NCBI GenBank assembly: GCA_031216915.1 | Contig: CM062293.1 | Coordinates: 148,994,285-149,058,284 of the forward strand | DNA length: 64,000 nucleotides | Source of the DNA: Pictodentalium vernedei | Taxonomy: Eukaryota; Mollusca; Scaphopoda; Dentaliida; Dentaliidae | Reading direction: 5' to 3' | In this document: piece by piece, positions 12,340 through 23,461 of the stretch | Layout of the letters: each line of letters begins with the position of its first letter | How positions within the stretch are numbered: position 1 is the first letter of the stretch | Notes under the pieces: generated by a model | Told to the model about the DNA's origin: nothing | Databases searched by the model: none | Seen by the model: the letters and a program-made list of their open reading frames with translations, nothing else | Program-made: the position numbers and the translations under genes

Positions 12340-12939
12340 AGCTGAATAGAAAAAAGGCTGGAGGGCCTAGGACATGAAGGAAAATCCAATAGACTCAATT
12401 ACATGTAAACAGAATTATCCCCTCAAGGAGGAGAACAGGCTTTACACGTATCTTTCTTCTTTATAACAAAAAAGAAAGACACAATACCATTCTGTAATTG
12501 AGCACAATAACATCAATGATCTCTATTAACATCCAGTATAACCCGTTAGACTAATTTTTTAAGGAAAGTAAATAAATAAAGATAGTCCAGAGAATGGGAC
12601 TCTTTATACTCATTTAAAAGTGTCCGTGGATTGTATATTAATGCTCATATAACACGTGACATATACAAATGCTTCACACCGAGCAACACTTTAAAAATAT
12701 TACATAAATGAGATAGACATTAGCTTTACATTTTAAAACCATCCCGGTACCGAATCGGAATTACTGACTCCAGAGGAGGTATTCCCTTGCTTTTCACTAT
12801 AAAGCAGATGATATAAGGGAACACCATTCCCCCTCCCCCACCCTTATCCTTGCTCTGGGTCAAATACCCCAGAGCGTTACGGGCAGCAGGACAGGGTCAC
12901 TGCCGGAACAGAAGCCTGCATAACTATAGTTGCAACTGT
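12340..12939. other. 3' non-coding region of DIRS copy A
   Basis: Between the ICR and the end of the recombinase frame. Conserved with copies B (14358-14973), D (30694-31260) and E (39683-40300): shared items include aggcctaggacat, tatctttctt, ctctattaaca and a C-rich run before ccctgggtcaaataccccagag. No reading frame of note. Confidence 0.7.
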
Positions 12940-14001
12940 TTAGTGGACGCCATTCTGAGCAACAGATAACAGACCTAAACAATGCAGGTCATCTGAAATG
13001 GACTCAATATTTCTAAGATAAAAATTTGTGAATGTGGAAGGCTGAGACCAATATGCAGCCTTCATCAAATCTGTAATAGCAACACTATTAGCATAAGCCC
13101 AAGATGTAGGAAGCGCTCTTACTTCATGCGCTGTAATCTTAAGCACAGACTGCTGAGTTGAAGATAACTTTTCGTACTGCTTATGAAAAATTAATTGAAT
13201 TGCAAGGTGGATTCAATTAACTATTCGTACTGCTTATGAAAAATTATTGCAAGGTGGATTCAATTAACTATTCGTACTGCTTATGAAAAATTATCTTCAA
13301 CTCATTCTATTGCAAGGTGGATTCAATTAACTAATGTCTATCCACCTTGCAATAGAACGCCGTAATCTTAAGCACAGACTGCTGAGTTGAAGATAATTTT
13401 TCTTAAGCAGTACGCATAGTTAATTGAATCCACCTTGCAATAGAATGGACCGTAATGTACTTTCTATTAGGCAGCAGAGACAGAAAGAAACGCTTACATC
13501 CCTTTCTGATAAAACTCAGATCTACGTTTGTAAATACACATAGCTCTAACTGGACAAAGCAAAGGCCTATGACCGTCTGAAAATGGAAGACAATAACAAT
13601 AGGTTCAGGGTACTTATTAGGAGCCTGATTATTAGCCAAAAATTCAACATTACGATAGTGAGAAACATCAACAGATAGTGCATGAAGCTCACTAACTCTT
13701 CTAGCAGAAGAGAAGGCTAAGAGAAAAGCTGTCTTACAAGATAAGTATTTGACGTCCACTGTATCAAGAGGCTCAAATGGCGCATCTTTTAGCTTCAGAA
13801 GAACACAAGCAAAATTCCACTTAGGAGTTAACCCAAGGGTTCTAAGTCTATTTATCGAAAAGCTTTTAACTAACTTAGATAAAGAGACATTAGATCCAAA
13901 TGTAAGCTATCATAATAAGCATTGGTATCCGATAGCACAGACCTATAACCCTTAATAGTTATTGGCTGCAGTTTGATCTCGTCAAACAAGTAGACCAGAA
14001 A
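12940..14001 (-). pseudogene. Tyrosine recombinase C-terminal half, DIRS copy A
   Basis: Minus-strand remnant of the DIRS integrase-like tyrosine recombinase. The catalytic core is recognisable: FSSARRVSELHALS carries the first conserved Arg, HEVRAL the His-x-x-Arg pair, and WSQPSTFTNFYLRN the nucleophile Tyr. The frame is wrecked between 13150 and 13440 by a cluster of inverted and tandem copies of the same ~60-bp stretch. It breaks at 14001 where copy B is inserted; the missing N-terminal half resumes at 21090. The enzyme in DIRS elements integrates a circular DNA intermediate without target duplication (family knowledge). Confidence 0.85.
13150..13440. repeat. Cluster of short inverted and direct copies in recombinase gene
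   Basis: The motifs cgtactgcttatgaaaaatta and ttgcaaggtggattcaatta occur three times in direct order. Reverse-orientation copies (ttaattgaatccaccttgcaa; gttgaagataatttttc) flank them. The undamaged order is seen once in copy B near 15190-15245. The pattern looks like repeated template switching or strand slippage. Confidence 0.8.
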
Positions 14002-14040
14002 GTTAAAAATTTTATAGTAATTTATATATTTTTTATACTT

Positions 14041-14200
14041 ACCAATGACCCAGACTTAGCTGGTGCAAACTCTAATTAATTCAGGGCCAAACACAAATTT
14101 TGTCCCCCCCAATCCCCAAAATTTGCATCAAAAACCAAAAATTAGATGTCCTAGTAGGTCCTCCAAGGAGGTCTTGAAATTGGCGCCAAAATGTCATTCT
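14041..14200. repeat. Left inverted terminal repeat, DIRS copy B
   Basis: Starts accaatgacccagacttagc, includes gggccaaacacaaattttg and tggcgcc, and ends near gtcattctt. It is the reverse complement of 20883-21079, except that a ~30-bp stretch with the tgcgcatgcgca palindrome has been deleted here. Confidence 0.85.
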
Positions 14201-14275
14201 TACAACCAGTGCCTAGTAAGCGTTATGTACACAGTGGGGAGGCAAGAGTTCCCAACTCCTGGGAAGGCCATCCCT

Positions 14276-14357
14276 GTCTGGGTCATTGGTAAGTATAAAA
14301 AATATATAAATTACTATACATTTTTTAACATTTTTATACTGTACCAATGACCCAGAC
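14276..14357. repeat. Internal complementary region (ICR), DIRS copy B
   Basis: This 82-bp segment starts gtctgggtcattggtaagta and ends actgtaccaatgacccagac. Its reverse complement equals the element's right end (gtctgggtc...ataaaaat) joined directly to its left end (gttaaaa...gacccagac), so it encodes the circle junction. In DIRS1 the ICR is thought to template completion of both termini during replication (family knowledge). Confidence 0.9.
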
Positions 14358-14973
14358 TTAGCTGAATAGTAAAAAGACTGGAAGGCCTAGGACATAAAGG
14401 AAAATCCAATAAGCTCATTCACATAAAAACAGAATTATCCCCTCAAGTAGAAAGGGAGAGATAGGATTTACATGTATCTTTCTTATTCTTATCAAAGAAG
14501 AAAGACACAATACCATTCCGTAATTGAGCACAATAGCATCAATGATCTCTATTAATATCCAGTATAACCCTTTATACTAATTATTTTTAAAGGTAAGCCA
14601 ATAAATAAAGTAAGTCCAGAGAACTGAGACTCTTTATACTCATTAAAAGTGTCCGAGGATTGTATATTAACGCTCGTTTGACACCTGACATTTCCAACTG
14701 CTTCACACCGAGCTACACTTTAAAAATATTACATGAAATGAGTAAACATTAGCTTTACACTTTAAAACCATCCCGGTACCGACTCAGAATTACTGACTCT
14801 GGGGGAGGTATTCCCTTGCTTTTCACAAAAAGCAGGTGACCTAAGGGAACACCCCCACCCCCCCCCCCCCCCTCCCTTCTCCTTGCCCTGGGTCAAATAC
14901 CCCAGAGCAAAGAGAGCAGCAGGACAGAGTCACTGCCGGAACAGAAAGCCTACATAACTATAGTTGCAACTTT
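14358..14973. other. 3' non-coding region of DIRS copy B
   Basis: Conserved between copies A, B, D and E but with no open frame. It contains a C-tract (14848-14871) and the inverted pair cccttgct/agcaggtg...ctaaggg around 14810-14850. It lies between the recombinase stop and the ICR. Confidence 0.65.
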
Positions 14974-16460
14974 TTAGTGGACGATATTCTGAGCAACTGA
15001 TAATGGACCTAAACAATGAAGATCTCCAGAAATGGACTTAATATTTCTAAGATAAAAATTCGTGAAAGTGGAAGGCTGAGACCAATATGCAGCCTTCATT
15101 AAATCTGTAATAGCAACACTATTAGCATAACCCCAAGATGTTGATAGAGCTCTTACTTCATGAGCCGAAATCTTGAGAGCAGACTGCTGAGAAGATAACT
15201 TTTCAGAAGCAGTACGTAAAGTTAATTGAATCCATCTAGCAATAGAATGGACCATAATGTCCCTTCTATTAGGCATCAAAGACAAAAAGAAACGCTTATG
15301 TCCCTTTCTAATGAACTCAGACCTACGTTTATAAATACATATTGCTCTAACAGGACAGAGTAAAGGCCTACGCCCATCGGAAGACGGAAGGGCCTTAACA
15401 ACAATAGGTTCTGGATACTTATTAGGAGCCTGATTCTTAGCCAAAAATCCAACATTAGTAGTAAAGCTAACAGTATTACCGACACTACGATAGTGAGAAT
15501 CATCAACAGATAATGCATGAAGCTCGCAAACTCTTCTAGCAGAAAAGAAGGCTAAGAGAAAAGCTGTCTTATAAGTTAAGAATTTGAAGTCGACGGTGTC
15601 AAGAGGCTCAAAAGGTGCTTCTTTTAGCTTTAAGAAGAACCCATGCTAAATTCCACTTAGGAATTAATCTAAGGGTTCTAGGTCTATTTATCGAAAAGTT
15701 TCTTACTAATTCAGATAAAGAGACATTAGATCCAATCATTAAAGTATCATGGTGTGCAAAGATATCAGATAACATAGACCTATAACCCTTGATAGTAAAA
15801 GGCTGCAGTTTGATCTCATCAAACAAATAGACCAGAAAATTTGCAATGTCAGGAATGGAGGGATCATAAATATCCACAGAGTGATCCCAACACCACTGAC
15901 GAAAGACCTTCCATTTAGTGGCACAATTTAGCGAAGAGGAGGTCCGCCTGCAGTTAGAAATCGCGTCCACTGCTCGCCCTGTAAAACATTTGTTGTGCAA
16001 GAAGGACCGCACAACGGAAATACGTGAAGGTTGAGACCTTGCAGATTGTGGTGAAGAATGCGCGATTTCCCCTGTGACAGAAGATCCTCCCGTGGAGGAA
16101 GCTTCCGTGGCATGTCCCACAACAGACACCTGAGTAGATTTATCCATGGTCTCGGTGGTTACAGAGATGCTACCAACAACAGAATCTTGCATTGTGATTG
16201 CTTTATCTTGAGCAATATCTGCTGAATCAACGGCGCTGGAGGATACGCGTATCCTATTATCCTGTCCCACGAGATCGATAGAGCGTCTACTGCAAACGCT
16301 CAAGGATCTGGATATGGCGCCACATACATACTGATTGTTGAGATGCGTTGCAAACAAATCTATCATTGGCCGCTCCCATTGGTAGCAAATCTGATTGAAT
16401 ACCTGTTTGTTGAGAGTCCACTCCGACAGCAACAGACGACCCCTCCATGAAAGGGAGTCT
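14974..16460 (-). pseudogene. Tyrosine recombinase, DIRS copy B
   Basis: Spans N-terminal core-binding and C-terminal catalytic parts. The N-terminal part includes AVDAISNCRRTSSS, KVFRQWCWDHSVDIYDPSIP and IKGYRSMLSD. The catalytic part has HEVRAL and the nucleophile Tyr in QPSTFTNFYLRN. The first catalytic Arg region lies near 15530-15545 (CRRVCELHALS-like after translation). Frame changes occur at about 15,610 and 15,450. Its 5' part overlaps the end of the RT/RNase H frame in another register, as known for DIRS ORF2/ORF3. A 32-bp tandem duplication at about 16445-16500 further disrupts the overlap. Confidence 0.85.
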
Positions 16461-16461
16461 G

Positions 16462-17980
16462 CTACAGACAACCCCTCCATGAAAGGGAGTCTGCTAACAC
16501 ATTCAGATGACCCAGAATATGACGGACCGATAGGAGAACCTGATGTTCTAGTACAAACAGAAGGATTCTTTCCGTTAGTTTGAACAACGGAATGGAATGA
16601 GTGCCTCCCTGATTCCGAATATATGCTACCACCGTCGTATTGTCAGATAGAATTTGCACGTGTGCATTCTGAATAACGTCCATCCAATGACGTAATGCAA
16701 GCCAAATTGACATCATTTCTTTGATGTTTATGTGCTTGCTTAAAAACTTTGGATCCCAAAGACCCTGGCACCTCGAATCCGAAGGGCATAGTGTCGCGCC
16801 CCAAACTGTTTGACTGGCATCCGCCATAATAGTAAAACTCGGATCCTCCCTGAGTTAACCACTGAATGTCTGCCCAAGTCTGAATCTCTTGTTTCACTAG
16901 GCTTCACAAGAGGATGTCCGTATCGAGTGAATGAGTCTTCGCCTTCCAATTCTGAGTAAGAAAGATTTGGAGAGGACGAGTGCGTAGCCACCACATTGGA
17001 ATGAGATCCGCGGCCGCTCCGCACAGACCTATCAGTCTCATGAATTCTCTCGCTGTAACCTTTTCTGAGTTTAGACAATAGCGACCATAACAACTAACTA
17101 ACTTCGCTCTGGTTAACGGCAGACGAACGAGATTGTTGTGCATCTCGAAGCTCATCCCCAGGTGGGTGAATGACTTGGACGGCACCAGATCAGACTTCTG
17201 CTCGTTTACTATGAAACCGAGACGTCGGAGAAATAGAAGCAGATTCTGCACATCGTTCTGAAATGTTAACTCATTGCCGTATCGTTGAAGAATATTGACC
17301 AGGGAGGCCGACGTTACCGCAGACAAACGAGCCTAGAAGTAAGTCATTACCGAGTTCATTATTCGAGTGAAAGCCCAGGGCACTAGATTCAGACCGAAGC
17401 ACATCGCGCGGAACTGATATACAACACCTAGGACAGCGAAACGAAGATACTTTCTGAGCGCCGGATGTACCATAACGTGAAAGTACGCATCCTTGAGATC
17501 TATGCTCGCGGCATAGTCGTTCACTCGAATGCTCGCTCTGACCGATCGAATGGTCTCCATATAAAATTTTGGAGCCACAATCAGCTTGTTTATCCAGCTT
17601 AAATCTATTACTGGACGGAATGAGCTGTCTGGTTTCGGAACCAGAAAAAGAAGGCTGTAGAAACCTGGAGATTTGTGGTTTTCTACGACCTCTATCGCGT
17701 TCTTCAGTAAGAGAGACTGGACTTCTGAAAGAAGCGAGTCTCTTTTGTAGATCTGACGGAAGTTGAGCCCTTCTTGGACTTCGAGTTAACAGAGGTTTTC
17801 CTTTGAAGGACAGTTTCAGTCCTTCCGCTATAACCCTTCGAACCCAAGGGTCCTCCGTAATTAATTCCAAATTTTCTGAGAAACTTGACAACCTTCTGCC
17901 CACTGGAATGCGACAGAGGTTTACACCATCACCTCCTGGACCTACGAGGCTCGCGGAAGGAGAAACCACGTCCTCCACGG
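16462..17980 (-). pseudogene. Reverse transcriptase-RNase H, DIRS copy B
   Basis: Minus-strand pol. RT signals: YAASIDLKDAYFHVMVHPA (motif A), YQFRAMCFGLNLVPWAFTRI (motif B) and a damaged region where copies A and C have YLDDIL. RNase H: DASQTVWGATL, WLALRHWMDVI, SDNTTVVAYIRNQGGTHS and LNVLADSLSW. These match the DIRS/BEL-type RT-RNase H arrangement. There are at least three frame changes (near 17,580, 17,330 and 16,900), so it is not functional. It would copy element RNA into DNA (family role). Confidence 0.85.
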
Positions 17981-20023
17981 CCTGCGCCTCGCACCATCGA
18001 CCTAGGGGCGTCTGACCTGTTATTACGGCCAGCGTTACGGCCCCTACTAGAGTCGCTAGAATAAGGCCTAGAGGACGCGTACGAACCTCTATAGGAACTT
18101 CCCCTGGACGTACCCATCCCAGAAGTTCCTAACCTACTCTTCTCCGCTGATTCAGACTTTTTAGAAGCGGACTTAAATAGCAGAGAGTCTGAAGCTTTCT
18201 TAGTTAATTGATCATAAATAACAGAAAGCTTGACGTCAAAGAGAAGCTCTCCGGAGACCAGAGCGACTCTGAGAGAGTTTTTCACTTTACGTCCACTCTC
18301 GTGGACTTGGCTAGGGCTCCATCATGTCTAACTAACTCCAGAATAGCCACTGAAAGGGTGGAGTTATACGTGGAAAAAGCAATAGCCCTCGACAGAACTC
18401 TCAAGGAAGTTTGTACGTCCTGAAATTCTTGTCCCTCAAGGCGTAATGACAACGCTCTGGTTAGGTGATCTGCGTATGAGACTGCGTCTAAATTAGCTCT
18501 ATTAGACGAAATTGTCGTTTCCAATGTCGAGCTTGGAATAGACATAGACGACGGCATGGATAATTCAAGGTCTTCAGCCTGGTCGTCTAGACGCAGAGGA
18601 ATTCTTTGAACACCCTGTCCTGCCATTTCAAATCTATTTCTTGAATTGATGAAAGGCAGATTAAGAGCATTTGCCGTAAGGAAGGCTGACTTGCCCGTTT
18701 TGGAAGCAAGTTTACTGATAGCGTCATTCAAAAGTTCGAATGTCCGTGAGACATTCCTGGACTGAGACGGAACTCATGGACGGAGTCCCTAAACCGATTG
18801 AAAAATTTGGTGTCCAGTGGCCCTATAAGCCTCCTATCCGGCTGCGCAGCATCCTGGTCCGCTGGGACAACTTCCGGAAGGAAATGCCGGATTAACTCCA
18901 CGGCGATTTTGTGTTGTTCCGAAAGGGAAAATTCCAACTCGTCAGTATCCCTTTCACCATCCTGACGGACCTCATGAACATCTCGGTCGTCTGCCCTAGA
19001 TCCAGCTGCGGAACGAACCGACCTAGCATCATCTGATAATTCTTGCTCCGACAGAGCTTCTGCCGGCTGCTGCAATTATCTGTGCTATCTGTGATAGCAC
19101 GTCCGTTAACGAGGCCTGTGGAGCTGCGGTCTTACGGGATTTTGCCGCAGGAAGCTCCGTGGACATTGACTCCAGCATACTCCTTTTATGCGAACGTCCG
19201 GAAGAAGGCCTCGTGTCCTTGGCTACCAGATGGTGTGACCTGGCTGTCGTGTAATCTCTGGACGGCGATGCTGGCTGGATATTGGCGGTCATGTAGCCAA
19301 GGTGCAGTCGTGTGCGCCTTCGTGAGGACAAAGATGCAGTCTCGCCGGACTGTCTATACACCGGAGCGTCCCGAGGGGTGGACATAAGCGCCGACTGAGG
19401 AACGTTATGTACCACTACATCCGGACAGCGATGTTGTTGTACGAGAGAGGGACTTCTCTCGCTTGCAGCCCATGCAGAGCTGAACTCAAAGGCTTCTATC
19501 CGTCCTATCCTCTGTTCCATCATCACTGGGTGTGCCTGTGGAAAGCTTATAGTGCTCGCAACACCCGAAATTCCTTCCTGGACCGCAACGGACGAACCCG
19601 GGTGCTGAGCCATTCGGTGAATGGTTGCGACACCGGGCGAGCTAGCGGACATTGACTTCAACACCGTCGACCCTACTTGGGGCCTCTTAGGCAATTGACG
19701 AATATCCATGAGCACTTTAGCCGCTAGCTCTTCTCTAGACTGTGATGACGGAAGCGCACTTTTAGACGACATCACGGAAACATCACCCTGTTCTTGTTCC
19801 TCTGAAAAAGAGAGTGAAAAACTAGAGTGACCCTGCGGCGAGAGGACCGGCATGGTCCTCCCCCACCAACAACATACCGTGACACACGTGTCCAACGTTT
19901 GTCATCCCAATTGATACACACTGAACAAGGGTTAGTGCGAGTACATTGACTACAATTAATACAGAAATCATGAGAATCAGAGGAAGATTTCCTTCCATTA
20001 CAATTTGAACAATAATCTTTCAT
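17929..20023 (-). pseudogene. gag-like ORF1, DIRS copy B
   Basis: The likely ATG is at 20021-20023 (MKDYCSNCNGRKSSSD). The N-terminus has a Cys cluster CxxC...CxxCxxC...CxxC ending in NWDDKRW, a possible zinc-binding module. The middle is Ser/Pro/Gln-rich (PAAKSRKTAAPQASLTDVL, SEQELSDDARSVRS), followed by a conserved helical part (YADHLTRALSLRLEGQEFQD, LRVLSRA) and an Arg/Gly/Ser-rich tail (SSRGRNAGRNNRS). Four frame shifts are visible near 19,870, 19,060, 18,730 and 18,280. No CCHC knuckle of retroviral type is seen. Confidence 0.8.
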
Positions 20024-20882
20024 AGTGAAAAAAAAACAGTCATAGTACTCGCAGTAAGCCTTGAAACAAAGATACATAATATAATAATCCATTATAATAA
20101 TACAAAAAAATAATTCAAAAAGAAAAAAATTTGAAAATTTTTTTTCAGAAGAGCCCAAATGGATCCCAAAAAAGCCTAAGTGTGGACAAAAATTTTAATT
20201 CATTTTGAAAAATTAATGTAACACTAATGGACAATATTAATGAATCTTACAATGAACTAAACTAGGCAGAAGACAAGAAATCACTATCAGAAATAACTGT
20301 TGTCAACCTAAACAAAAAGTGTAAACAAACCAGAAACATGACTCCAGGCACTGGTAAACATGGCCCGAAATCAGTAACTAATTTAAACACTATCTGATGC
20401 AAAACAGAACCTTTCCAAGAAGAAATTGCAAAGCATCAGATGGTAGATGCAGACCAAAACGCCTAAACATCCTAGGGTGAGGACGTAAAGATGGGGAAAA
20501 AACAGAAAATAATTCTGTTTCCAAGCCAAAACTCCCAAGAAATTTTAGTAATGAACATTATAAAAAAATAAGACAAAAGCATGGGAGAATAGCTAGGGGG
20601 GAATAAAGAAAAGGGAGAGAGGAAACACTGATCAAACAATGGAACATTCATAGCAAGAATGACAACAACAGGGCCATGCCTCGAAAATAGGCAACATGAA
20701 ATAATTTCGTAAAATAATTATAAGTTACAGCCCTGAACATTTGAAACCACTGTTTTTCCTCTCCTCATCCTATATCCTCTTTATATCCACCATTTCTCTC
20801 ATAATTATGTGTCTGGCATCATTAAAACTGAGATTTACAGCACAAATATCAGTGAGGTGACACTGATTTCAGGGCCAAACAA
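20024..20882. other. 5' non-coding region of DIRS copy B
   Basis: Between gag and the right inverted repeat. Conserved with C, D, E and F (landmarks: cctaagtgtggacaaaaattt, gactccaggcac, catcagatggtagatgcag, catgggagaatagc, aagttacagccctga). No reading frame of note. It may hold the element's leader. Confidence 0.7.
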
Positions 20883-21079
20883 AGAATGACATTTTTGCGC
20901 CAATTTCTTGACAATGCGCATGCGCAGTGGAGTAAAAGAATGGAGGAGCTACTAGGATATTGAATTTTCGGTTTTTGATGCAAATTTGGGGGATTGGGGA
21001 GAGGGGGGGGGGGGCAAAATTTGTGTTTGGCCCTGAATTAATTCGAGTTTGCACCAGCTAAGTCTGGGTCATTGGTACA
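20883..21079. repeat. Right inverted terminal repeat, DIRS copy B
   Basis: Reverse complement of 14041-14200, ending gtctgggtcattggt. It keeps the palindrome tgcgcatgcgca at 20915-20926. Confidence 0.85.
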
Positions 21080-21089
21080 GTATAAAAAT

Positions 21090-21940
21090 ATTAGCAATGT
21101 CTGGAATGGAGGGATCATAAATATCAACAGAATGATCCCTACACCATAGAGAGAAAACCTTCCACTTAGCAGCATAAATTAGCGAAGAGGAGGTCCTCCT
21201 ACAGTTAGAAATTGCATCCACTGCTCGTCCTGTAAAATGCTTGCCACCCACGCAAGAAGGACCGCACAACAGAAATACGTGAAGGTTGAGACCTTGCGGG
21301 TTGTTATGCAGTGTGTGCGATTTCCCCTGCGAAAGAAGGTCCTCCAATGGAGGAAGTTTCCGTGGAATGTCCCACAACAGACACCTGAGTAGATTTATCC
21401 GTGGTCTCTGGGGTGACAGAGATGCTACCAACAGAATCTAGCAGTGAGATTGCTTGATTTTTAGCAATATCTGCTGAATCAACGGAGCTGGAGGATAAGC
21501 ATATCCTATCATTCCATCCCAAGAGATCGAGAGGGCGTCTACTGCAAACGCTCGAGGATCTGGGCATGGCGACATATACGTCTGCAACTGATTGTTGAGA
21601 TGCGTCGCAAATAAGTCTATCATAGGACGATCCCATTGGTAGCAAATCTGATTGAATACTCGTTTGTTGAGAGTCCATTCTGATGGCAACATATGACCTT
21701 TCCGAGAAAGGGAGTCCGCTAGAAAGTTCAGACGACCCGGAATATGATGGTGCGACAGAAGAACCTGATGTTCTAGGACAAGCAGAAGGATTCTTTCCGT
21801 TAAGTTGAACAACAGAATGGAATGAGTGCCTCCCTGGTTCCAAATATGTGCTACTACTGTCCAATTGTCGGACAGAATTTGAAGATGCGAATTCTGAATA
21901 ATGTTCCTCCAATGATGTAGCGCAAGCCAAATTGACATCA
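21090..21940 (-). pseudogene. Tyrosine recombinase N-terminal half, DIRS copy A
   Basis: Continuation of the copy A recombinase beyond the copy B insertion. Visible: DHSVDIYDPSIPDIANI at the break, AVDAISNCRRTSSS, and a Ser/Thr-rich leader (VDSADIAKNQAISLLDSV, TPETTDKSTQVSVVGHSTE). It overlaps the RNase H frame in a different register, the DIRS ORF2/ORF3 overlap. Confidence 0.8.
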
Positions 21941-23461
21941 TCTCTTGATGTTTATGTGCTTGCTAGGAACTACGGATCCCAAAGACCCTGGCACCTCGAA
22001 TCTGTTGGGCTCAAAGTTATGCCCCAACCTGTTTGACTCGCATCCGTCATTATCGTAAAATCAGATCCGACAGTTGCAGTGGCACTCCCTGAGTTAACCA
22101 CTGAATATATGCCTATGTCTGAATCTCTTGTTTCACTTGATTCGACAAGACGATGTTCGTTTCGAGTGAATGAATCCTCACACTCTAATTCTGAGTAAAA
22201 AGTATCTGGAGTGGACAAGTGCGTAGTCGCCCCATCGGAATAAGATCCGCGGCGGCTCCGCAAAAACCTATCAGTCGCATAAATTCTCTTGCTGTTACTA
22301 CAACTGAGTGAAGACAAAAGCGAGCGTAACAACTGACTGAATTCGCTCTGGTTAACGGCAGACAAACGAGATTGTTGTGCGTCTCGAAGCTCATTCCCAA
22401 ATGGGTGAATGACTTGGACGGCACTAGATCCGGCTTCTTTTCGTTTACTATGAAACCGAGACGTCGGAGCAGTTGAAGCAGACTCTGAACATCGTTCTGA
22501 AGCGTTAACTTGTTGCCGTACCTCTAAAGAATGTCGTCCAAGTAGGCCGATGTTACCACAGATGAATGAGCTCGGAAATGAGTCATTACCGAGTTCATTA
22601 TTCGAGTGAAAGCCCAGGTCGCTAGAATCAGACCGAAGCACATTGTTCGGAACTGATAATGACTCCCAGGACAGCGAAGCGAAGATACTTTCTGAACGCC
22701 GGATGTACCATGACATGAAAGTACGCATCCTTGAGATCTATGGTCACAGCATAATCGTTCACTCGAATGCTCACTCTGACCGATCGGATGGTCTCCATAT
22801 AAAATTTCAGAGCCATGATCAGCTTGTTTATCCAGTTCAGATCTATAACTGGATGAAACGAGTCGTCTGGTTTTGGAACCAGGAACATGTGACTGAAGAA
22901 ACCTGAAAATTCCTGGTTTTCTACGTCCTCTATCGCGTTCTTCGCCAGAAGAGATTGGACTTCTGATAGAAGCGAATCTCTCTTCTGAAGGTTTGACAGA
23001 AGCTGAGTCCAACGTGGACTTCGAGATAACAGAGGTTTTTCCTTGAAGAACCATTTTAGACCTTCGGAAATAACCCCCAGCACCCATGGTTCGTCCGTAA
23101 TTGACAACCAAAAGGTTAAGAATCTTGACAGCCTTCCGCCCACTGGAACGCAATAGAGGTTTAGACCGTCACCTCCTGGACTTGCGAGGCTTGCAGGAGG
23201 AGAAACTACGTCCTCAGTGACCCGCACCTCGCCCAGTGGACCTAGGGGCATCTGACCGGTTGTCTCGGCCAGCATTACGACTCCTACCTGAATTGCTACT
23301 CTGACGGTCTCTAAAATAAGATGTAGAGGCTTTCTTAGATCCTCTACAGGATCTTCCCTTGGACGTACTGGCCCCAGAAGTGCCTGCCTTACTCCACTGT
23401 GACTTTCGCGATGCAGATTTAAAAAGCAGAGAGTCCAAAGCTTTCTTAGTAATCTGTTCAT
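21438..23461 (-). pseudogene. RT-RNase H, DIRS copy A
   Basis: RT: FLVPKPDDSFHPVIDLNWIN, VTIDLKDAYFHVMVHPAFRK, then after a frameshift CFGLILATWAFTRIMNSVM and AYLDDIL. RNase H: IMTDASQTGWGITLSPTDS, LSDNWTVVAHIWNQGGTHS, LNFLADSLSR, followed by PMIDLFATHLNNQLQTY and DPRAFAVDALSISWDGMIGY. The RT signature YLDD is present at about 22525-22540. Frame changes near 22,650, 22,430 and 21,960 make it a pseudogene. Residues after RNase H (DLFATHLNN...DP.AFAVDA) are conserved in copies A and C, so they form part of the ORF2 product. Confidence 0.85.

Larger units (their letters stand above)
14002..21089 (-). mobile_element. DIRS-like retrotransposon copy B, full length, inside copy A
   Basis: A 7088-bp element with both ends: gttaaaaattttatag at 14002 and cagtataaaaat ending at 21089. 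Flanks join as accagaaa|attagcaatg, matching the uninterrupted recombinase sequence of other copies, so no target duplication was made. Order on the minus strand: right inverted repeat, gag, RT, RNase H, tyrosine recombinase, 3' non-coding region, ICR, left inverted repeat. Every gene has frameshifts. Inverted terminal repeats plus ICR place it with DIRS1-like rather than Ngaro/PAT elements, which have split direct repeats. I recognise no methyltransferase domain. Confidence 0.9.

Noticed and set aside
14002..21089. LTR retrotransposon or endogenous retrovirus
   Set aside because: Inverted, not direct, terminal repeats, an ICR, a tyrosine recombinase instead of a DDE integrase, and no target duplication.
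21438..21941. DIRS methyltransferase domain after RNase H
   Set aside because: The post-RNase H conserved stretch (DLFATHLNN...DPRAFAVDA) shows no methyltransferase motif I can identify.
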